DNA of 64,000 bases. Origin: Thinopyrum elongatum. Lineage: Eukaryota; Streptophyta; Magnoliopsida; Poales; Poaceae. The translations under genes and the position numbers were made by a program. The notes under the pieces were generated by a model. That model did no database searches. It worked only from the letters and a program-made list of their open reading frames with translations, and was not told where the DNA came from. Positions 1 to 9,810 of the stretch are shown one piece after another (the stretch's first letter is position 1; each line of letters begins with the position of its first letter). The stretch spans positions 520,547,229 through 520,611,228 of the forward strand of contig CM022302.1 in NCBI GenBank assembly GCA_011799875.1. The letters run 5' to 3'.

Positions 1-594
1 AGACCGCTGAAGATGCTAGTCTTCGATAGGACTAGGCCTTCTCTCTATTCTGGCATTTCTGCAGCCCAGTCCACATATACAACCTTTCTTTGATAATGTT
101 GCATATGTAGTGTAGATCCTTGCTTGCTGAGTACTTTGGATGAGTACTCACGGTTGCTTTTCTTCCTCTTTTTCCCCATATCTGTTTGATGCAACCAGAT
201 GACGGATCCCCTGAGACAGCTGCCCCCGCCGACGACTACTACTACTACCCCGAGGATGGCTACTACTTTGAGTTTGCTGATGACCAGGAGTAGGTTGGGA
301 GGGTCCCAGGAAGGAGGCCTGCGCCTTTTCGATCGTAGTGTTTTCTTTTGCCCCGCCTTTTAAAGGCCTATCTGTCTTTCTTTTATATCTGTACTCAGAT
401 ATCTGATGCTTCCGCTGACGCTTGTAAGCGAGCTTATGTATTCGAGCCCTGGAGGCCCCTGGATTGTAACATAAAGTTTGTATTATTTTAATTTGTGTCT
501 AGAGTTGTGTTGTGATATCTTCAAGTGAGTCCTTAGGATTGATCGTGTGCATTTGCGTGTATGATTAGTGCATGATTGAGCCTGGGGCGTCATA
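1..594 (+). mobile_element. 3' end of first Gypsy LTR (LTR1)
   Basis: The first 594 bases match the last 594 bases of the complete LTR at 3181-7299, starting at position 6706 of that copy with no net length change. The end is ...GCGTCATA at 594, where the other copies read GCGTCACA, followed at once by a tRNA-Met primer binding site. The 5' part of this LTR lies outside the window. It is the outer left LTR of a three-LTR tandem array. No gene other than the micro-ORF at 189-293 is visible in it. Confidence 0.9.
189..293 (+). CDS. Micro-ORF in LTR1, acidic Tyr-rich 34-residue peptide
   Basis: ATG at 189 opens a short frame ending TAG at 291-293. The peptide is acidic and Pro/Ala/Thr rich, has a run of four tyrosines followed by PEDGYYFE, and ends ADDQE. 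The frame and stop are kept in the other two LTRs (6894-6998 and 13554-13661). The sequence just before, TGATGCAACCAG followed by ATGAC, is also a good 3' splice site with an upstream pyrimidine tract, so this may be the last exon of a captured gene rather than a free-standing ORF. I do not recognise the protein. Coding status is inferred from frame conservation only. Confidence 0.4.
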   Translation: MQPDDGSPETAAPADDYYYYPEDGYYFEFADDQE

Positions 595-597
595 GGT

Positions 598-609
598 TGG
601 TATCAGAGC
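598..609 (+). promoter_or_regulatory. Primer binding site, initiator tRNA-Met type
   Basis: TGGTATCAGAGC begins four bases after the LTR end. This is the standard plant retrotransposon primer site complementary to the 3' end of initiator methionine tRNA. It fixes the LTR/internal boundary and the plus orientation of the element. Confidence 0.9.
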
Positions 610-988
610 CGACTGCCTGTAGGAACCCCCTTTCCAACTCCTTGGCCGAAGTTGAGTCTAGTCGTCCAAAACTGTTTTACTAACTTGGCTGTGTGGCTTA
701 CGGGCCCACGTCGCCAATCGGGTGGTATTAGGATCTTTTATTCCTCGTCTATACTTTGGGACTCTGATCTCTCTTCTTTTCGGGTTAAATGAATTTTACT
801 AACACCGACACTTAGGATTTCGTAAATCTCGTCTACCCGGAGAGCTGGATATCTGTGCTTAATTCCTTACCATTGATCTGATTAGTCTGATAATCACTTT
901 TCTTACCATTGGTTTGTTTAACCTTTCTCTCTGAGTTGTATTATACTTCTTATTGTCATCTGACAATCCTGAATTTCCTCTGTTTCAG

Positions 989-1758
989 ATGGATTGTTTG
1001 TTTCCACCACGCCCTGCGACGCAGCTTGTGCTTCGCACTTGGGCTCGTGATGCCCTTGGTTTTCCAGCTGTCCTTATCGCCCTCCTGACAGACTAGGCTA
1101 CCGCTAGTACCCCAAGTACATGGTCTACGAGGATTACCGTGAGTTCAACCAGGAGCAGTACCATGCTGACGTTCGTATCAATGATCAGCAAGATGACTCA
1201 GACACTGAGCTGCACCTTTTTCACGGTATCGGCGTGACGATTGAGATGGCATTCCATGATGCCGCCTACTCTGCTGTCGCACGTCTTCGAGGAGAGCTCA
1301 GCGTTAGCTTGGATGCCTCTGAGTTTTGATACATTCCGTATGCCCCTGCTGGAGATGCTACCGGGTACTACACAGCTATCTGTGCCCCATATGAGCGTCG
1401 TCGTTACGACCCACAGGTTCTGATTCAGTGCACTCAGGCTCTGGGTCGCACTGTTCGGGCTCTTGCCATCGAGTTGTTTGCCACTCGAGCACGTCTCTAC
1501 GATGCTATGACACAGTTGCTACCAGCTGTTCAAGCAGGGATACATCCGGAGTACATCCTTTACCCGCGCAGGACTCAGATGTCTGCTGGTATTGATTGGC
1601 CTGCTGTTGGAGGTCACACACCTGCACGTGGGCCTCTTCTTCCAGCTCGAGTCCGGATTCTGCATCAGAGTGCACATGGAGAGCAGGATTTTCCTGCGAT
1701 GGCCATTCGTCATCCGCACTTGCAGTTACCCCGTTACAGAGGTTTTCCTCGACGTTGA
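989..1758 (+). pseudogene. Non-pol ORF of Gypsy element, internal copy 1 (broken)
   Basis: Reading begins at ATG 989, directly after a pyrimidine-rich stretch ending TTTCAG, a possible 3' splice site. It starts MDCLFPPRPATQ and ends near GFPRR at 1758. Compared with copy 2 there is a one-base loss near 1089, restoration of frame further on, and a TGA at 1327-1329 shared with copy 2. The family is not recognised; it is not gag-like (no CCHC knuckle) and not pol. Its position between PBS and integrase is where gag normally sits, so it may be a replaced or captured segment. Confidence 0.5.
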
Positions 1759-1962
1759 TGTAGCATGCCGCCATGTCACGTTGTTGTATCCCTCCACCGC
1801 GTGCCTGCGTGCCACCTAAGTTGTGTAGCTTACCTTCATGCTGTTATAACGCTGGTCTGTAACCGAACTTATGTATGGATCTGTATGTCATGATGACTGT
1901 GATATTGTATCTACTGCACTTCCTTCTGTTGTGGGTGAGTACTTCATGAATGATTCCATACA

Positions 1963-3132
1963 ATGCCAATGCTTGTTGCTGAATGTGACGTTTGCCGTCG
2001 CGTTAAAGCAGAACATCAGAAACCTGCTGGAATTCTGCAACCACTCCCTATTCCTTTATGGAAATGGGACAAGGTTCAAATGGATTTCATTACTGGCCTT
2101 CCCAAGTCACAGAAGGGTCACAACGCTATTCTTGTCGTCGTTGACCAACTTTCTAAAGTTGCACACTTTCTGCCTGTCAAAGAAACTATCACTGCTAGTT
2201 AGTTAGCGGAGTTATATATCTCCAGAATTGTATCGCTCCATTGTATTCCGAAGGAGATCAGGTCGGACCATGGCGGTCTTTTTACCTCAAAGTTCTAGGA
2301 AAGTTTCCAAGAAGCTATGGGAAATCATATTACCTGGAGTTCAGTTTATCACCCCCAATCCCAAGGCCAAGTCGAGCGAGTCAATCAAGTGCTTGAAGAC
2401 ATGCTTCGAGCTTGTGTTATATCTTTCGGCAAGAAGTGGGAAGAATCTCTCCCTTACGCTGAGTTCTCATATAACAACAACTATCAAGCCAGCTTGAAAA
2501 CGGCCCCATTCGAAGTGCTTTATGGACGTAAGTGTCGCACCCCTCTGAATTGGTCAGTAACTGGGGAACGACCGCTCGTGGGTCCGGATATTATTCAACA
2601 CACCGAAGAGCAAGTCTGTATTGTTTGAGAAAATCTCAAGGCGCCTCAGGACCGCCAGAAGAGCAACTACGATCGCAAACGATGGGGTTTGATTTATCAA
2701 CCAGGTGATCAAGCTTATTTGCGAGTCACTCCTATGAAGGGCACTCACCGCTTTGGAATCAAGGGCAAGTTAGCTCCACGCTACATTGGTCCCTTTCGCA
2801 TTCTCGCTAGACGTGGTCAGGTGGCATATAAATTGGAGTTGCCACCACAATTCTCTCATATCCACGACGTCTTCCATGTGTCGCAACTTCATCGTTGCTT
2901 CAAAGAATCTCCGCACCGGGCAGTGGATCACGAGATGCTCGAATTGCAAGATGACCTATCTTATAAGGAGCATCCGATCCGCATTCTCGATCACGCTGAA
3001 TGTCGGACCCGTCACAAGGTTACCAAGCTCCTGAAAGTGCAGTGGTCAAATCATACTGAAGATGAAGCCACTTGGGAACGCGAGGATCATCTTCGGGAAG
3101 AATACCCCGACCTCTTTCCTTCTACCTCCTGA
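1963..3132 (+). pseudogene. Integrase C-terminal half with chromodomain-like tail, copy 1
   Basis: One frame runs from 1963 to 3132 with in-frame stops at 2200, 2296 and 2626. Visible landmarks are the CDVCRR end of the zinc-binding domain, DFITGLPKS with the first catalytic Asp, IRSDHGG with the second, HPQSQGQVERVNQ with the catalytic Glu, and a C-terminal WEREDHLREEYPDLFP, typical of plant chromovirus chromodomain tails. Protease, reverse transcriptase and RNase H are absent, so the element is non-autonomous. All three stops correspond to C-to-T or G-to-A changes relative to copy 2 (CAG, TGG, CGA). Confidence 0.85.
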
Positions 3133-3166
3133 ATTGTTGGGAAATTCTCATGATGAGAATTTCTTT

Positions 3167-3180
3167 TAGAGGAAGAGAAT
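3167..3180 (+). promoter_or_regulatory. Polypurine tract before LTR2
   Basis: AGAGGAAGAGAAT immediately precedes the TG that opens the LTR at 3181. The equivalent in copy 2 is AGAGGAGGAGAAT at 9846-9858. This is the expected plus-strand priming site and confirms orientation. Confidence 0.75.
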
Positions 3181-3800
3181 TGTAACACCCCGGTGTAATA
3201 AGCACGGTGACTTTGTGTTAATTCTACAAAGTCATCTTCATTTACATTGCATGATCACAATGCTTAATCACTCCAAACTCAAATTCTACTCTGAATCCAA
3301 TTCAAATTCAAGTGCAAAATAAAGTTGCCCAAAAGTTGCTGGAAAAATGTTCACCCTCTAGCAAATAATCGAAAACATTTGTTGTTAAGGAAAACGATAT
3401 CACCATCAATTTGCATTTGTGTCTAAGCATTTAAATCAGTGCCAAAAGAGCACTATAACTGCCTAATTTCATTTTTGAAAAATCCAATTGGAATCAAAAA
3501 TTGTCCAAACTTTTTGTGGCGCACCAGAATATTCCATTGTAATTATGTGACCAAGTTTGACATTTTTACAAAGTCTTTTGACAGCTCAAAATATTACAAG
3601 AGTCTGCTGGAAAAAGAAAAACAGAAAAAGAAAATGAGAAAAAGAAAAATGCTACTATGGACTGGGCCTAAGTGCACAGTACGGCCCATCCCACAGCGCG
3701 CGCCTCCCTCTTCTCTCTCCATCGCGCTGCCATCTCGCCCGTGGCTGCGTCGGCAAGCGCCGACGAGGCGATGACATGATGACGCCACCGACAGCGAGAC

Positions 3801-3868
3801 TATAAGGCCTCGCCCGAGCCTTCCCCCCTAGAAGCCTCATCCACTCCCCTTCCTCTCTCTCTCGCTCG
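3801..3868 (+). promoter_or_regulatory. Likely LTR core promoter: TATA box and Y patch
   Basis: TATAAGG at 3801-3807 is followed about 40 bases later by a CT-rich patch (3846-3868), the usual order in grass core promoters, and then a very GC-rich leader. The equivalent in LTR3 at 10451 reads GATAAGG, so the TATA box there is damaged. The call is inferred from sequence layout only. Confidence 0.5.
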
Positions 3869-5278
3869 GCCGAGCTCTCTCCTCCTCTCCCGAACGCGGT
3901 CGTCGCCGTCGCCGCGTCGATCCCGCGGCCACCGTCGTCCCCGTGCCGTGCTGCCATGTCCCTCGTCTCCGCCGTTGTCGTCCACTTCGTCCGTGCCCTA
4001 TAGCGGGAGACGGGGGCCACTACAGCGAGCCCGGCGAGATCGTCTTCTTCCTCGAATCGCCAGCCGCCGCCGCCGCGATTCCCTTCCTCTGCTGCTACTA
4101 AGCTTTCGCCGGGCCCCCGTGTGCCTTCCCGGTGAGCTTTCCCTCCTTTCCCCTCTCTTTGCGATGCCTTGCGCCACCCATAGCCGCCGCCCCACTCGCA
4201 CCCGAATGCGCCGCCGCCGAGCTCCTCGCCGCCGTAGCCACAGACACTGTCACGCGCGTCTGAGCTCGGCGTCGAGCTCCTGATACTCCCAGGAGCCTAA
4301 TGCGCGCACGCACTCACCTCCCCGAGCCATCTAGCACCGTTCCTCGTCAAGCAACCGCGAACGCCGCCGCTGACCTCGACGCCGATTCCGGCCAAGTCCG
4401 GCGACGCCACCACAGCCATTCGACGCGCCGCTCGCCACTAGTTCGAACGCACCAAACCACGCGCCAAATGGCCACCGGACGGCGAAGTCCGAGGTGTGCC
4501 CGTGTCCTCCGCCGTGATTCGACGTTGCTGGCGGCTAAACGGTGGCCGCCGTCACGCTGGCTGACCTGGGGCCACCCTAGGGTCACTGCCAGTGCGCCCC
4601 ACGGGCCCCAGTTGTCTGGGTTGACCCAGTCAACTGCTAACTGGGCACCCCTGTGCCACTTACATGCGGGCCCCACTGCATATTTAACTTAGTGAAAACA
4701 TTTTTTTAAATAAAATTAATTAGTTTGGCTAATCAGCCACTGACATGTGGGGATCCAGTAGCTAATTAACCCCAGATTAGTTTAAAATAAACTTTGTTAA
4801 GTAATAGAGGCTGACAGCTGGGACCCACTGGTCAGGTTTGACCTGGTCAGTGCGGCTGAACACTGCTGACATCATCCCCATGTCATGCTGATGTCATATT
4901 CCATTTCTAGAAATTCCTGTTAATTTAAATAAATCAAGAAAATGCTAAAATATTTGAAAATTCATAGAAAATAATCTGTAGCTCGGATCGAAAACCTTTA
5001 TACGTGAAAGTTGCTCAGAACGACGAGATGAATCCGATCGTGTCGTCTGTTTCCATGACGGGATCCTTTATGGAGGTGAACCCTCAACTTTTAGCCTGTT
5101 TCCGGTAGATGAATAGTGCATACATACCGGTTATTAATTCCAACTTTAATCCTAAAATAACTAAAATGATTTAGACATGTTTTTAGGCACCCCTGCACTG
5201 CACGTTAGCATCGCATGCTCTGTGTTGCATATGATTGCTGTGTATTTATTTTTTCCTCCCCCTCTTCTCTCTCGGTAG

Positions 5279-5368
5279 ATCCCGGTACCGACGTAGTCCT
5301 CGAGATCGACGCAGCTCCGGTGACCGACGACACCACTGACGGCCCTGCCTTTGCCGCAGAGCAACCAG
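5279..5368 (+). other. Exon-like segment in LTR2 (captured gene, penultimate exon)
   Basis: A CT-rich tract ending CTCGGTAG precedes a 90-base open stretch encoding an acidic peptide (DPGTDVVLE..., ...AAEQP), followed by CCAG then GCAAGC, a typical GC-type 5' splice site. The LTR3 counterpart (11939-12028) has the same length, splice motifs and open frame. Splicing to the acceptor at 6903 joins the frames in phase (codon G|AT) and leads into the acidic Tyr-rich final segment ending at 6998. Inferred, not proven. Confidence 0.4.
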
Positions 5369-6893
5369 GCAAGCACCCCCTTTGAACATGCAGATATCGC
5401 CTATTCTTTCTCTCTTATGCTTGCATTAGAAAATTGCTGCCGCTACTGTTTATCCTATATCTGATGCATAGCCTGTTTTTGTAACTGCTGTTGATACCTA
5501 CGTGTTTATCCTAAACTGCTTAGTATAGGCTGCTTAGAGACCCACCAGAGACCCCACTTTGACCCAGTTGCCCCGCTGGATTATCAGATGACTCGATCAA
5601 CACGATCGACAACCAGGCCCCGGCACCTCACATCAGCCCCTTAGTTGTACGACACTGCAGCGTTACTATCGAGTGCCGAGGTTGATACCTCGTATAGCAC
5701 TTCTGATTATAACTCTGTAGAGTAGCTATTCGGTCACGGTCATGGAGGGTGATTCCTCCTTCACCACTCCCGATAATGACGCTGTCGTGCAACACCTCAA
5801 GTGTGAACCCATCGAGGGTGATTCCTCTGAGTTCACCTTGACGGATACATCGAGTAGGAATCCAACGAGGGTGATACCTCGGATTCCCCTGATGTTATGG
5901 ACACACAGATACTTGGACTTTACAATTGTTACTTGGAAAGGCGGGTCGACCCTGAGGGGTACCCGCGAGTGATGGGAAGTCGGGTTGACCTGGAGGGTAC
6001 CCGTGAGATAATTACGAGGCGTGGCCGGGCATTCTTAGCCCTTGCCGCAAGTCCTCGAGACGGGGCGACGGGGTCACATCGATCGTGAGTCTCTGCTCAT
6101 TACCGCACGCTACCAATACACTAACGATTTGGATATTTGATCAGAGTGGGCCTCTGGCCCAATAGCACTAACCATCACACGGGAAAAGTTATGGGCACTC
6201 TGCATCGTGGTATCAGCCGAAAGCTCTGTCAGACGTTTAGTTCATCATCGTGGCCGGGACGGACCAGCGCCCTCCTGGTGCCTGGCTTCCCCCTGCACGC
6301 AACGACCTGGAGTGCACAGGGCGATGGCCCAAGACCCCTGAGCGCTTAGGATATAGACTGACGGGGACCTCTCTGCTGAGCTCTAGGTAGGGCTGCGGTG
6401 TGTCGTTTGGCCGAGGCCGGGAATGACCCAGAAAAGTGTGTCCGGCCGGAGTTAATCGAGCGTGGTGGGTAAGTTGGTGCACCCCTGCAGGGAATAACTA
6501 ATCTATGCATAGCTAGATCCTCGGTAACGAACGCTTGGAGTTGTATCCCGATCGATACAACTAGAACTGGATACTTGTGATGAGAAATGGATAGTATGGC
6601 TCTGGGATTGCTTTCTCGCAGGGAGTCGAGAAAGGATCTCTGGACGAGGTTGATAACACTACTACTACTTTATACTGTGCTGATCTACACTCTTCTAATG
6701 CTGCAAGACCGCTGAAGATGCTAGTCTTCGATAGGACTAGGCGTTCTCTCTATTCTTGCATTTCTGCAGCCCAGTCCACATATACAGCCTTTCTTTGATA
6801 ATGTTGCATATGTAGTGTAGATCCTTGCTTGCTGAGTACTTCCGATGAGTACTCACGGTTGCTTTGCTTCCTTTTTTACCCCATATCTGTTTG

Positions 6894-6998
6894 ATGCAAC
6901 CAGATGACAGATCCCCTGAGACAGCTGCCCCCACCGATGACTACTACTACTACCCCGAGGATGGCTACTACTTCGAGTTGGCTGATGACCAGGAGTAG
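6894..6998 (+). CDS. Micro-ORF in LTR2, acidic Tyr-rich peptide / possible last exon
   Basis: Same frame as in LTR1: ATG 6894, stop TAG 6996-6998, 34 residues. Substitutions against LTR1 change a few residues (for example Gly to Arg and Phe to Leu near the end) but leave the four-Tyr run, PEDGYYFE and the ADDQE end. If read as an exon it starts at 6904 after AACCAG and completes the split Asp codon left by the donor at 5368. Confidence 0.4.
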   Translation: MQPDDRSPETAAPTDDYYYYPEDGYYFELADDQE

Positions 6999-7302
6999 GT
7001 TCGGAGGGTCCCAGGCAAGAGGCCTGTGCCTTTTTGATCGTAGTGTTTTCTTTTACCCCGCCTTTTAAAGGCCTATCTGTCTTTCTTTTATATCTGTACT
7101 CAGATATCTGATGCTTCTGCTGACGCTTGTAAGCGAGCTTATGTATTCGAGCCCTCGAGGCCCCTGGCTTGTAACATAAAGTTTGTATTATTTTAATTTG
7201 TGTCTAGAGTTGTGTTGTGATATCTTCAAGTGAGTCCTTAGGCTTGATCGTGTGCATTTGCGTGTATGATTAGTGCATGATTGAGCCGGGGGCGTCACAG
7301 GT

Positions 7303-7314
7303 TGGTATCAGAGC
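7303..7314 (+). promoter_or_regulatory. Primer binding site of second internal copy
   Basis: TGGTATCAGAGC, identical to the site at 598-609 and four bases from the end of LTR2. Initiator tRNA-Met type. Confidence 0.9.
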
Positions 7315-7693
7315 CGACTGCCTGTAGGAACCCCCTTTCAAACTCCTTGGGCAAAGTTGAGTCTAGTCGTCCAAAACTGTTTTACTAACTTGGCTGTGTG
7401 GCTTACGGGCCCACGTCGCCAATCGGGTGGTATTAGGATCTTTTATTCCTTTTCTATACTCTGGGACTCTGATCTCTCTTCTTTTCGGGTTAAATGAATT
7501 TTACTAACGCCGAAACTTAGGATTTCGTAAATCTCGTCTACCCGGAGAGCTGAATATCTGTGTTTAATTCCTTACCATTGATCTGATTAGTCTGATAATC
7601 ATTTTTCTTACCATTGGTTTGTTTAACCTTTCTCTCTGAGTTGTATTATACTTCTCATTGTCATCTGACAATCCTGAATTTCCTCTGTTTCAG

Positions 7694-8436
7694 ATGGATC
7701 GTTTGTTTCCACCACGCCCTGCGACGCAGCTTGTGCTTCGCACTTGGGCTCGTGATGCCCCTGGTTTTCCAGCTGTCCTTATCGCCCTCCTGACCAGACT
7801 GGGCTACTGCTGGTACCCCAAGTACATGGTCTACGAGGATATGCTGATGTTCGTATCTATGATCAGCAAGATGACTCAGACACTGAGCTGCACCTTTTTC
7901 ATGGTATTGGCGTGACGATTGAGATGGCAGTCCATGATGCCGCCTACTCTGTTGTCGCACGTCTCCGAGGAGAGCTCAGCGTTAGCTTGGATGCCTCTGA
8001 GTTTTGATACATTCCGTATGCCCCTGCTGGAGATGCTACTGGGTACTACACAGCTATCTGTGCCCCATATGAGCGTCGTTGTTACGACCCGCAGGTTCTA
8101 ATTCAGTGCACTCAGGCTCTGGATTGCACTGTTCGGGCTCTTGCCGTCGAGTTGTTTGCCACTCGAGCATGTCTCTACGATGCTATGACACAGTTGTTAC
8201 CAGCTGTTCGAGCAGGGATACATCCGAAGTACATCCTTTACCCGCGTAGGACTCAGATGTCTGCTGGTATTGATTGGCCTGCTATTGGAGGTCACACACC
8301 TGCACGTGGGCCTCTTCTTCCAGCTCGAGACCGGATTCTGCATCAGAGTGCACATGGAGAGCAGGATTTTCCTGCAACGGCCATTCGCCATCCGCACTTG
8401 CAGTTACCCCGTTACAGAGGTTTTCCTCGACGTTGA
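7694..8436 (+). pseudogene. Non-pol ORF of Gypsy element, internal copy 2 (broken)
   Basis: Starts at ATG 7694 after the same TTTCAG motif as copy 1 and is homologous to 989-1758. The first part reads MDRLFPPRPATQLV without the one-base loss seen in copy 1. A 28-base deletion after YMVYED shifts the frame, and the TGA in GAGTTTTGATAC is shared with copy 1, so it predates the duplication or was already in the source element. Product family unknown; no metal knuckle, protease or RT motif. Confidence 0.5.
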
Positions 8437-8640
8437 TGTAGCATGTCGCTATGTCGCGTTGTTGTATCCCTCCACCGCGTGCCTGCGTGCCGCCTAAGTT
8501 GTGTAGCTTACCTTCATGCTGTTATAATGCTGGTCTGTAACCGAACTTATGTATGGATCTGTATGTCATGATGACTGTGATGTTGTATCTACTGCACTTC
8601 CTTCTGTTGTGCGTGAGTACTTCATGAATGATTCCATACA

Positions 8641-9810
8641 ATGCCAATGCTTGTTGCTGAATGTGACGTTTGCCGTCGCGTTAAAGCAGAACGTCAGAAA
8701 CCTGCTGGAATTCTGCAACCACTCCCTATTCCTTTATGGAAATGGGACAAGGGTCCAATGGATTTCATCACTGGCCTTCCCAAGTCAGAGAAGGGTCACA
8801 ACGCTATTCTTGTCGTGGTTGACCAACTTTCTAAAGTTGCACACTTTCTGCCTGTCAAAGAAACTATCACTGCTAGTCAGTTAGCGGAGTTATATATCTC
8901 CTGAATTGTATCGCTCCACGGTATTCCGAAGGAGATCAGTTCGGACTGTGGCGGTCTTTTTACCTCAAAGTTCTGGGAAAGTTTCCAAGAAGCTATGGGA
9001 AATCATAATACCTGGAGTTCAGTTTATCACCCCCAATCCCAAGGCCAAGTCGAGCGAGTCAATCAAGTGCTTGAAGACATGCTCCGAGCTTGTGTTATAT
9101 CTTCCGGCAAGAAGTGGGAAGAATCTCTCCCTTACGCTGAGTTCTCATATAACAACAGCTATCAAGCCAGCTTGAAAATGGCCCCCTTCGAAGTGCTTTA
9201 TGGACGTAAGTGTCGCACCCCTCTGAATTGGTCAAAAACTGGGGAACGACCGCTCGTGGGTCCGGATATTATTCAACATGCCGAAGAGCAAATCTGTATT
9301 GTTCGAGAAAATCTCAAGGTGGCTCAGGACCGCCAGAAGAGCAACTACGATCGCAAACGATGGGGTTTGACTTATCAACCTGGTGATCAACCTTATTTGC
9401 GAGTCAATCCTATGAAGGGCACTCACCGCTTTGGAATCAAGGGCAAGTTAGCTCCACGCTACAGTGGTCCCTTTCGCATTCTCGCTAGGCGTGGTCAGGT
9501 GGCATATAAATTGGAATTGCCGCCACAATTCTCTGATATCCACGACGTCTTCCATGTGTCGCAACTTCGCCGTTGCTTCAAAGAATCTCTGCACCGAGCA
9601 GTGGATCACGAGATGCTCGAATTGCAAGATGACCTATCTTATAAGGAGCATCCAATCCGCATTCTCGATCATGCTGAACGTCGGACCCGTCAGAAGGTTA
9701 ACAAGTTCCTGAAAGTGCAGTGGTCAAAACATACTAAAGATGAAGCCACTTGGGAACGCGAGGATCATCTTCGGGAAGAATACCCCGACCTCTTTCCTTC
9801 TACCTCCTGA
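8641..9810 (+). pseudogene. Integrase C-terminal half with chromodomain-like tail, copy 2
   Basis: One frame of about 390 codons from 8641 to 9810 is interrupted only by TGA at 8902-8904. Landmarks match copy 1: [15 protein letters not shown], a second Asp in ISSDCGG, HPQSQGQVERVNQ with the catalytic Glu, the GPFRILARRGQVAYKLELP core-C-terminal segment, and a WEREDHLREEYPDLFP tail. The upstream zinc-finger His pair and all of protease/RT/RNase H are missing. This is the better preserved of the two copies but still not functional as read. Confidence 0.85.

Larger units (their letters stand above)
3181..7299 (+). mobile_element. Complete Gypsy LTR (LTR2), shared by two internal regions
   Basis: Starts TGTAACACC and ends GCGTCACA; 4119 bp, longer than the internal region. 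It is flanked on the left by one internal copy with its polypurine tract and on the right by a PBS and the second internal copy, so it serves as 3' LTR of one and 5' LTR of the other. A TATAAGG box at 3801 is followed by a pyrimidine patch (3846-3868) and a GC-rich region to about 4680. Two small exon-like segments (5279-5368 and 6904-6998) and a group of GAGG...CCTC mini-hairpins (5677-5881) lie in the 3' half. Confidence 0.9.

Noticed and set aside
1871..2206. ORFs overlapping the integrase in another frame
   Set aside because: They are shadows of the integrase frame, which has clear catalytic motifs.
3660..4690. Long GC-rich ORFs on both strands in LTR2 (also 10272-11335 in LTR3)
   Set aside because: The frames are Arg/Pro/Ser-rich composition effects, differ between LTR2 and LTR3 by frameshifts, and have no recognisable domain; treated as GC-rich leader sequence.
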